Below are positions 55,096 through 64,000 of a DNA stretch of 64,000 nucleotides, piece by piece. The DNA lies in NCBI GenBank assembly GCA_035772735.1, contig JASDFA010000007.1, forward strand, positions 140,057,001-140,121,000. Reading direction: 5' to 3'. How positions within the stretch are numbered: position 1 is the stretch's first letter; the number at the start of each line of letters is the position of its first letter. Origin of the DNA: Datura wrightii (lineage: Eukaryota; Streptophyta; Magnoliopsida; Solanales; Solanaceae). Made by a program: the position numbers and the translations under genes. The notes beneath the pieces are model-generated. The model had not been told where the DNA came from, did no database searches, and was given only the letters and a program-made list of their open reading frames with translations.

Positions 55096-57766
55096 TTATG
55101 ATTTCATCTCGCATGACTAAATGGGCCCTTAATCTTATTAGTTCAGATTTCAGTAGTTATGTACGTTTGAATTTTAATTATTAAATGTATTTATTTTTTG
55201 TTGTAAATTGGTAACAAATGGAATAATATAAATAGCATTATATTAGATAGATGTAAAAAAGAGAGAGAAGTTTTCTTCTTTCAAGTGTATTTTTTTCATA
55301 AATCAAAAATACTTTATTTATAGTTACAAATATACATCTTCAAATAGGGGTATGCAAAAACCGGTTCAAATATTTCAGTCGAAGATAATATTATTGGTTT
55401 ATCGATATTGGGTTATTGGGCTAATGATTTTCAAACGGTTTTGTAAATTTTCTTATTGAGCTATCGGTTTGATTTTAAGATTTTAGTTAATGGTTAAACC
55501 GATAACCCAATAAGATTACATTAAAATTATCTTTTTATCCCTAATTATAAAATAATGACTTTGGATTTTACATACAAACTTTGTTTTCTTTTGCATTTTA
55601 TAGCTATTCGTCTTGGTGCCGCTATTTTCTTTCCGAAGTAGTTGACTTGGTGGGATTCTACCCATCCATATGAATTGGCCTTTCTTTTGAGAGATTGTCA
55701 CTGTACACCAAAGTTTGTACCTTAATTAGAAAGAACACAAATTTATTTTAGCAATAACTTATTTTAATTTATTTCTACTTGTAATTCATGTACACTTTTA
55801 TGTATGAAAGTAATGTATATATGAATAAATAAAAGCAAGAGAGAAAAAATTAGAGGACCATTTTCTTATCAATTAAATTAAAAATCAAATCATTATGGAC
55901 CAAAAATTGATAATGAATATCTTATTGGTTTGATTGTCGGTTTAGCATATTTACAAATCAAAAATCGATAAATCAAACCGATATACACATAATCAAACTA
56001 AACACACCGATAAATACCCCTATCTTCAAAGGCAAAGAATGAAGGTATATATTAAATAAATACATACGAATACAAGTTATTTAATATATGCGATGTACAA
56101 GATTAAATGGACAGTCACTTCAATTCATTGTATTTATAACACTTCCCCTAGAATGTTTATAGATAATGTGCCTCGTTAAAACCTTACTAGAAAATATCTA
56201 GTGGAGAAAATGCCCAGTGAGAAAAAAAAAGTACACACATCTTGTAATACGCCTTGAGTGCTGCCTCCTTAAAAATCTTACCCAAGAAAACTCAATTAGG
56301 ATAAATCATGGTTAAGGAAAAAAGAGTACAACACATATTTTATATCTCCTTAATAAAAGTTTTACTTGATATCTTAGAGACGACGCATTCCGATCTTATA
56401 TCTCAACTTCTCAAATGTTGATGTTGGCAAATCCTTAGAGAATAAATCTACAAGATTATCACTCGAACGGATCTGTTGAACATCTACTGCACCATTTTAT
56501 TGAAGATCATGTGTGAAAAAGAACTTTGATGAAATGTGTTTTGTTCTGTCTCAACTGATGTATCTTCCCTTCAATTGAGCTATGCAGGCAGTATTATCTT
56601 TATACAATATTGTTGGAGTCTTCATTTTCAAAGAAAGACCACATAATTTCAAAATATGTTGACTCATTGATCTCAACCATACACACTCTCGACTGGATTC
56701 GTGAATGAATATTATCTCAACATGATTTAAAGATGTAGCATCTAGAGTTTGCTTTGTCGAACGTCATGATATAGTTGTATCTCTATAGGTAAATAGATAA
56801 TCTGTCTGAGATCGAGTTTTATGCCGATGGAAGAACTAACCTGCATTTGTATAACCAATTATAGTAGAATTTAATTCATTAGAATAAAATAATCTCATAG
56901 CAATGGTTCCTTAGAGGTATCTGAAAATATACTTAACATAATTTCAGTGTCTTTTTGTTGGTGAGGAACTGAATCTTGCTAATAAGCTTACTGCAAAAGC
57001 TATATCCAGTCGTGTATTATTAGACAGATACATTAGTGTCCCAATTGCTCTAAGATATGGAGTTTCATCATCAAGAAACTCTTCATCTTCTTCTTGAGGT
57101 CAGAATGAATCTTTATTTATATCAAGTGATCACATAATCATCGGAGTGCTTGATGAATATGCTATATCCATGTAAAATCATTTTAGCATCTTATCAGTGT
57201 ATATAGACTGATGGACAAGTATTCTATATTTTAAATGCTCAATTTGTAGGCCAAGATAAATTTATGTCTTCCCAAGATCTTTCATTAAATTCTATCTTCA
57301 ATATTCTGCTGCCTTTGAAAGTTCTTCAAGATTTTCAATAATATTAAAACCATTAACATAAATAGCTATAATGACAAATTCAGTTTCAGACCTTCTAATA
57401 AAAATACAAAGGCAAATAGAATTATTTTTATGTTTTTTAAGCATACTCGCTAAGGCGATTGTACTATATTCTTACTGATTGCTTCAATGCGTATAAGAGT
57501 TTCTGAAGCTCTATTGAACAAGTTTCTCGAGAGCTTCCTGTAATTCAGGCATTTTGAATCCTTCAGAAATCTTCATAAAAATTTTGTTGTCTAGTGAGCC
57601 ATAAAAATAGGCTGTGATAATATCCATCAAGTGCGTATTAGGTTTTTCATGCACTACTAGACTTATGAGATATCTGAGAGTGATCGCATCTACTATGGGA
57701 GAATATGTCTCTATATAATCAACACCAGGACTTTACAAAAATTCTTGTGCCACAAGTGTCACATCT
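55096..57766 (-). mobile_element. Ty1/copia element relic
   Basis: Minus-strand remnant. Reverse transcriptase starts near 57755 (GTRIFVKS), with LDGYYHSLFLWLTRQQN, the RETCSIELQKLLYALKQS block near 57520, and CHYSYLC-type remains of the YVDD box near 57380. The RT-RNase H region continues to about 56380. Non-coding DNA from there to about 55250, ending in ACACTTCCCCTAGAATG-like text, is probably its 3' untranslated region and LTR. Frames are broken throughout. A MITE at 55345-56022 interrupts the LTR part. The 5' half (gag to integrase) is missing. Confidence 0.7.
55345..56022. mobile_element. hAT-type MITE with perfect target duplication
   Basis: It begins TAGGGGTATGCAAAAACC and ends CGATAAATACCCCTA, with the perfect octamer TCTTCAAA on both sides (55337-55344 and 56023-56030). 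The inner text has repeated CGGTTT and AAACCGATAA motifs near both ends. At 678 bp with no coding region, it is a non-autonomous hAT. The open frame at 55516-55701 inside it is spurious. Confidence 0.88.
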
Positions 57767-58135
57767 CAAATTCAGGGAGGCGTAATTGACGCCTTGTGTC
57801 GCACCTGATCGAGCACACCTTGCCATAATTCAAATTACAACAGGCTAGAACTAGTGAGATTCGGCATCACAACAACCACATATCAGAGTAAAGCAATAGG
57901 AAGGGAAGCTGGCCAACAAACCAACCAAAAAATAAACAAAAGGTCGTCAAGGCCACAAAATAGAAAATAACCTATAGAATAAAATCCACCAATCTACAAC
58001 AATAACGCTACACCCACAACAGATACCTACGAGTCTCTATGAATACAACAAAAATCAACTGTACAGGACAGGGTTCCGAACTATCCAAAATACAAACATC
58101 TGACAATTACGGCAGACTTGGAGCTTGTTATGATC
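57767..58135. repeat. Probable gypsy LTR fragment
   Basis: Starts TGTCACATCTCAAATTC at the point where the copia relic ends. Its composition is much less AT-rich than its neighbours and resembles the opening of Solanaceae gypsy LTRs (TGTCAC...). It includes GAGTCTCTATGAATACAAC and GGACAGGGTTCCGAACTA. No matching end is found. Confidence 0.4.
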
Positions 58136-58981
58136 AGTGTAGTTTGTTTATTATTTTGATATATTAAAAGGTGAGACTCTATCATGTGTCAATACATTCC
58201 CCATAGATTGAATGATAACAAATCACATAGTGATAGAACAGTTGATAGAATCCATGTCTCGACCTTGAGATCAATGATGCCCCTTTATGATTGCTTGTAA
58301 ATTTTCATGCAAATACTCTGCTGGTGAGTTTTATATTTGTCACGTGAAATTAATTAAGCATAATAATAAATGATTAAATTAATCAATGAGCTAAACTATC
58401 AGAGATATAATTTAATTGTTTGGTATCGGTAATTAAATAAGATTTAATGTTAGATTTCAAAATTAAATCGAGGAGTGCAATTACAATTTTTTAGTAGAAT
58501 GATCTGAATTTATTATGATAGGATTAATTCATGCATTTACGAATTACTATCATAGTTGGAAGCCTCAATTAATAAATTTGCAGTCCCTACTTGTCTGATT
58601 AATTAACGAGTTTGAAAAAGGAAAAGAAGTATTCTAGAAGCAGTTAAATTGACTAAATTTTACTGGGATTCTAGAATGGTAAATTATAATACACATTTAC
58701 GAGATAAGTCTCAATTTTTTTTAAATAAAAAATAAAATATTCAAAACGTGCAGAATTTGGTGGAGAGAGTGGCTACTTCATGTTTGCCACTTTCAGTTGA
58801 AAAAATCGGTTATAAGTAATCATTTCTTCAACGTTGAAAGGATCCTTTTCAAAATAGTAAAATAGTTTTATCCACTCAAAATTCATTAAAAAGATTAATT
58901 AGATTTTAGTAGAAGATTGCAGACCCAAATTGTTTGCCCATTGAAATATTGTACAAAAGCTTCGAAAGATTAGTGATTTCG
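58136..58981. other. Unclassified AT-rich DNA before the large LTR
   Basis: No gene motif on either strand. Repeated ATTAATTAA-like text is present, but no terminal repeats are seen. Confidence 0.45.
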
Positions 58982-61683
58982 TGTTACACCCCGTAGAATT
59001 TTCGGCACTCAGATGACCTATTCCCACGTTGGTTAAGCATATTTGAAGGCCATACGTGTTGGAGAAAGGCCCGGGAAAAGATCGGACGAGAAACCCGTCG
59101 AACCATCGCGGAAGGAGCCGAGGCAGAGCCCCTCCGCGATGGCAGCGTGTCACGGAGGAGAGGCCTCTGCGATGGCTCCGTGATACGTTGGCCTTGTCTA
59201 GGCCCAAGTATATAAAGCCCCACTTCGATTTTAATTGATTAAAACCTTTAAAATTTCCAGAGAACATAGCAAAGCGGCAGAGAGAAGGTAAGAACGAAGG
59301 AAATTATATAATTTCGTCCGATTACGCTGCCAAACGCTGTCCAAACTCAAATTAATCCCAGATACTCGAGTATTTAGCAGCAGAGAGCATTTCTACGGAA
59401 TTAGTTACGCGAAATATGGCCGACGAATCGGCGAGCCACCGAACTAAAGTAAGTAGAATTGCTCTAAATTAATGTCTATGTGTTCCTAGCTGAGAAGTGA
59501 ATATTTCTCCCTTCTGGACCGCTGAAAAATAGCGAGTTTTCGACCTTCTTTCGATAAGCCTAAGTTTAGGCTATAAGCTATATCGAAAGTGACGTTGCCT
59601 ATGAAATAAAGTTGTATTTAGTATTGATTGACATATTTATGAATGCAGTTGGGAGAAAACAGTTGAAGTACCGGCCGAGCTTCGTCCGACAGACGAATAG
59701 TTCAAGGATAAGGTATGTAAAGTTAGTTTCCTCGGCAAGTTAAGTAATATTGAGATAATATAGCAATTTTCAGATCAGTAGAATGTTCAGAAGTCGAGTA
59801 TTGCCTTATTATGAATATTGGTACAATGTGAGAAGCATTGGGTTGTCATGTGTACGAAACCTATTAGTATGGTATAGATTCTAACGCAAGTGTTGGAGAG
59901 TGCCTAGTATACTCAGTGTGTGATGTGATATGCTATGTTAAGATATTGTTGTGTTCATTCGAAACCCCGTGATGTAGTACAGTATCCGTAAAGCATTTCA
60001 GAAACAAAATAGCAGACTAAAATGAAGTTTAGAAAGCATGTCAGGAATAGTAAATCAAGTTACTATAGAAAATCAGTATACCGCATAGTTCAGCAGAAAG
60101 ACTATATTGGTACATACATATATAGTACTTCCAGCCTCAGCATGTATTGAGTATGCACATATTTCTATCACTAGTCCAGCATATAGTGTATACAGAAACT
60201 TAGTAAACAACAGAGTTTTCAGCAGAAACATTATCTTATATAGCATTTGCCCAGTACAGTCCGGAAGGAGACTATATTCATATTTATACATCTTTACCTG
60301 CCTCAGCACATATTAAATACGTACAGATCACTATCATTAGCTCAGCATGTAATATATACGGTACTTTACCCTTATTAGCCTCAACATGTGAGATACATAG
60401 ACAGTATTACTAGTTGAGACCATTGTATTGTTTGGGGTTGGATTACCTAGCATCCATGACCGCCCAGGGTTAATAGCTGTATCGACTCGTCCGCCAGAGG
60501 ACGAGGATACGTCACTCTACGGAGTGGCATGCCGTCCCGCCAGGGGACGAAGATGGGATGCCAGTTTTTCCCCATATTTGTGCCTTGATCGGCCCTTACA
60601 CACCCCAGTCGAGCGGATACGCCCGGGTGCAGATTCAGGAGTCCTCCGGACTCAGATGCAGTTATAGTCAGGGGCTCAGCGAGCCCAAGTGCATACCCAG
60701 GGGACCGGCAGGATGCTTACAACCATTATAGGAGATGGGGTGACCAGGGTAAGGGTATAGATTCTGTGCTGGTTGTACCTCCCGGCTTATGGGGGCCAGG
60801 TAAGGTTTGTGTGTGCTATGTTATGTTATTTCATGTTATGCCATGTTATGTTAGATACAAGTAGATCAGTAGTAGCACGATACGTTTCCAGGTATGACTC
60901 TTATCCCTTCCAGTAAAGATTGAGAGAAGGCAACGTTTACATTATCAGACAGTTAAGTTATTCCTTCTACTTCAGTTTCATCAGTTATATTATTGCTTTC
61001 AGATTTTGTTTTCAGTTATTACTTTACATACTCAGTACCAGCGGTACTGACGCCCGGTGGGGCGCTGCATTACTTGCCTGCAGGTACTTATAGACGAGCA
61101 GGTGACACTACGTGATTCCTGTCAGCGGTCGAGTATTCAGCTCCTGTCATCCGGAGACTGAATTTCAGAGGTGTATTTCAGTTCTTTGTTGTATAGTACG
61201 GGTAGGTTGGGGCCCTGTCCCGATCATTTCTATTGCTATTCCTAGAGGCTTGCAGTCCGTATATTTCCCTGTGGTCAGTTGAGCCGGTCGTGTGAGGTCG
61301 TGCAGTTGTTAGCTGTTAGTACTCTTGCTTATTTTATGTTGGTCGTGTGGGGCCATAAGTTTGACAGTAGTGGTGACCTTGCCGGTCACGTAGCCTTCTA
61401 GTATTTTATTGCTGAATGCAGATAACTAGACAGCATGGTGGCCTTGTCGGCCCGCATAGGCTTCCCTATAGTTGCTTGTTCTGGTCAGCTGTTATTGCAG
61501 GTACAGGAGGCTATAGGCCAATGGGCCGGAGGCTGTGTTTACAACCGTTATATAGCCCTTTGTTTCCAGAAATGTGAATTAGAGCCAGTCAGGTACCAGA
61601 TGTGCCTAGGCTTAGCAGTCCGGTAGTTCAGGTCCTAGCAGGGCACCAGGTGCCAGTCATACCCCCCAAGGCGGGGCGTGACA
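58982..61683 (+). mobile_element. 5' LTR (2.7 kb) of a Ty3/gypsy-type retrotransposon
   Basis: It starts TGTTACACCCCGTAG and ends AAGGCGGGGCGTGACA, so the ends form an inverted repeat (TGT(T/C)AC(A/G)CCCCG). It is followed after four bases by the primer-binding site. A good TATA box is at 59209-59216. A GC-rich stretch (59090-59180) holds a perfect 10-bp inverted repeat. The 3' part matches the solo LTR at 12330-14622. The open frames inside (60428-60667, 61435-61626 and others) have no protein motif and are shadows of LTR sequence. The element continues beyond the window. Confidence 0.88.
59209..59216 (+). promoter_or_regulatory. TATA box of the LTR promoter
   Basis: TATATAAA in the context CCCAAGTATATAAAGCCCC, about 230 bp inside the LTR. 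This is the expected position for the U3 promoter of a plant LTR. Transcription would start roughly 30 bp downstream. Confidence 0.65.
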
Positions 61684-61687
61684 AACT

Positions 61688-61699
61688 TGGTATCAGAGC
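61688..61699 (+). other. Primer-binding site, initiator Met tRNA
   Basis: TGGTATCAGAGC, complementary to the 3' end of plant initiator methionine tRNA, four bases after the LTR end. It fixes the orientation of the element as plus. Confidence 0.9.
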
Positions 61700-64000
61700 A
61701 GGTCGTATCCCAGGGAGTCTGCAAGCCGTGCTAAGTAGAGTCTTGTCTATGGATGTGTTGTGCACCACATACTATAGGTAGGAGGCTGCGAGGCATGATA
61801 TGATGGTTACCCTTCTTTCTCAGTCAGTCGTGCTTTAGAGCGGTACAGTATAGGGTTGAGTCCTTGAGAACTTACCGTATTCTTTGGTTACAGATACAAA
61901 GGCAGATCAGCATAACCCTATCACAGGCAGAAGATCAGAAATAGCAACAGAAGAGAACCTCAGTCAGTTACATGATAACTATAGCAGCAGGAGGGGGTAT
62001 CAGAGACCTCACAGCGTGATACCTTTATTGGCATTATTCCTAGTATACATTGATAACGTCAGAATAGGAAGTCAGCAGTATAATGTACATATGAGTTGAT
62101 TTACTTATTAGTTATATAAGATCTGATTATGATTACAGATAAGGTCAGACCACCAGGTAAGTGTAAGAAAGAGAGAAAAATGCAGGAATCCCAAATACAT
62201 CTTTTTGGATATGGTACAGTTAAGTGCTTTTATTTGTTGCAATAAGAAAAGGGCTATTCCTACCTCTTGGTTTTGATGTCAGTATAGTAAAGGGGCATAA
62301 GACTTGAGGTGAGGGTGCCGAATCCAGCGGTAAGTAAAGATGGGCTGATTGATCCTAGTAAGTATTAGAAAGTGTAAAGAGCCCCTAAGATTACGTAAGT
62401 GGTGCAGACCCTTATGACAATAAGCCAGTAGAGAAAGTAAGACCGTTAGCTTACCCGAAGCAGGGGTAAAAGACCTGTTAGTAATAAATGCCGGGTAATA
62501 GTCAAGTTCGGGTCAGGAAAAGGCCAAGTCCGTTACATATGTTAACAGATAGTAAGACAAAGACATACCTGTAAGATTATAGTTATGATCTAGCTGTGAA
62601 ATCGAAAGATATAGAGGTCATGTGAATCAGATGGGCTTGAGTATACGCCCAAAGAAGTATAGGCCGAGGCTTGATCAGTAATCTCATTAGCAACAAAAGG
62701 CAGGTACCTTGAACCCCAGAGTTCAGTTTAAGTAAGATGAGAGGAAGAAGCAGGAATGTCAGATCTTGTGGGGAAATTAGAACTACCCCGGATTGATAAA
62801 GTATCGTATTAAGGATTAAGCCTCGGGCTGACAGCAAGATTGCGGTTCAGAATACCGCAGGGTGTCTATTATAGAAAAGTTAAGAAGTTACCGATACAAA
62901 AATTCTAATTCAGTGTAGCCTAGAGATAAGGCCCAGCAGACAGTTATGGGCTCTCAATATATGCCTAGTAAGGCTACAGGATTCGAGCGTCGACCCCCAC
63001 ATCACAGAGTGGCGGGATTTTAAATAGCAGACAATAACTAGAATGTTTATGGTTGTTACTTTCAGAATGGGGTGACAATGCAATGAAATGATAAGTCAGG
63101 GTAGAAGAAATTATTAGGCCGTAAGAAGCAATGTATCATGTACGATATGAGATTCAGCAGAGCATGTCAGAAATTATGAATTACCGTAGGAATCAGTACA
63201 TATTGTACGTAGCCAGCGATATATAGATATACAGATAATAGATAGGTTGTGAGTGGCTGCCTATAAGGGCTACAATCATAAATGCTGATTAGTAATAGGA
63301 AGCCTATACAGATTGCATTACAGGACACCCCCCCTTTTTGCCAAAAAAAAAAAGAAGAAAGAAAAGAAGAAGAGAAAGGGCGGATTAAGTGTGAGTTACG
63401 CATGAAGTCATAGAAACTATCTCAGTTCTCAGTTATTAAGTTGATAGATTTATGTGTTGTGGTCGGATCTAGGCTCTAGGAGCTTACCAGAGTTATTGGC
63501 CTAAGACAGATGGCTAGAGGATAAGGGCGCAGTTAGACGGTCTACCGACCAGCTGGCGCCTGCATTAGCAGGGAGGCATCCCTGAAGATCGGTAACAGTA
63601 GTGTATGTGCCAGAACCAGAATTAGAGACCGAGTAGGCAAATTTCAGGGATTAGCAAAATCAGAATTGTTCTAACATGTTAAGTGGTCATACGTCGTTTT
63701 CCCAGCCTTATAGGCGACAGTCGGCCTTAGTCAACCTAGCAGTTGTTATGTAGAACACCCCATAAGTCAGCCGGCCGTCCCAGTCAGAATACCCGTGGTT
63801 ACCCCAAGGAAGGGTCCACAGCAGTAGTCAGCGACAGACTAGTATTTCAGCTGGTGTTCGTAAGATATTTAGATACAGAGCCCTAGTAGAAGGCCAGTAT
63901 TTACAGAATAGCTCATAAGACTGAGAATTCCCCAGAATAGCAGTATGAATCCAAGTGGATACACACAAGGCATAAGAAATTGATAATACCCTGCTAGCAC
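61700..64000 (+). other. Internal region of the retrotransposon, no gene recognised
   Basis: About 2.3 kb downstream of the primer site with no gag motif, knuckle, or long open frame on either strand. Short frames (61884-62099, 62583-62837, 63167-63403) show no family features. A pyrimidine/purine tract (63328-63380) is present. It could be a long untranslated leader, a heavily decayed gag, or a LARD-type non-coding element. The window ends before this can be decided. Confidence 0.6.

Noticed and set aside
58898..59267. 122-residue minus-strand frame across the LTR start
   Set aside because: It crosses the boundary between unrelated flank and LTR, so it cannot be an ancestral coding sequence.
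1..64000. CRISPR arrays, operons, rRNA genes or integrated viral genomes
   Set aside because: No regularly spaced repeat-spacer array, no compact bacterial gene order, and no rRNA landmarks. The retro-sequences all fit plant Ty1/copia, Ty3/gypsy or LINE elements, with no sign of a pararetroviral movement protein.

Overview
This is a nuclear plant window, almost certainly from a nightshade (Solanaceae). It is AT-rich and packed with transposon remains. The evidence is intron-split plant genes, initiator-Met-tRNA primer sites, long Ty3/gypsy LTRs opening TGTTACACCCCG or TGTCACACTCCG, tRNA-derived SINEs of Solanaceae type, and hAT MITEs ending TAGGGGT. I recognise two plausible host genes. One is a two-domain B3 (REM-type) DNA-binding protein on the minus strand (26530-28838), with a decayed paralogue (3816-5886). 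The other is the mitochondrial NAD-isocitrate dehydrogenase regulatory subunit on the minus strand (34228-48915), whose first intron has grown to about 12.7 kb by transposon insertion. A third, element-borne gene encodes a small GRF zinc-finger membrane protein inside a MULE.

Layout. 1-2.9 kb: a DUF4283 fragment, a short SINE and a Ty1/copia pol relic. 2.9-6.6 kb: first unit of a direct segmental duplication, carrying the broken B3 gene. 6.5-12.1 kb: repeated non-coding DNA around an LTR-like insert and a MITE. 12.3-14.6 kb: a solo Ty3/gypsy LTR with an internal minisatellite. 15.2-25.3 kb: a nest of a minus-strand Ty1/copia element holding a minus-strand Ty3/gypsy element, which holds a MITE, which holds a SINE. 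25.5-29.4 kb: second duplication unit with the apparently intact B3 gene. 29.3-32.3 kb: another copy of the dispersed repeat, split by a 2-kb foldback element with long GGT/GAT-rich arms. 34.2-48.9 kb: the isocitrate dehydrogenase gene, with a LINE, an hAT element with a perfect 8-bp target duplication, a deleted hAT derivative and a MITE in intron 1. 49.8-55.1 kb: a complete MULE with about 150-bp terminal repeats and a perfect 9-bp target duplication. 55.1-58 kb: a minus-strand copia relic interrupted by a MITE. 59.0-64 kb: a 2.7-kb 5' LTR, its primer site and the start of an internal region with no recognisable gene.

How the parts relate. The host genes look unrelated in function. The B3 protein should be a nuclear DNA-binding protein. 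The dehydrogenase subunit acts in the mitochondrial TCA cycle with a catalytic partner encoded elsewhere. Most of the window records successive insertions whose order can be read from nesting and target duplications. The items most worth a second look are the GRF zinc-finger gene inside the MULE, the large foldback element, two insertions flanked by unusually long direct duplications, and the B3 pair in which only one copy keeps an open frame. All exon boundaries come from splice signals, reading phase and comparison between copies by eye. No alignment or database search was run.
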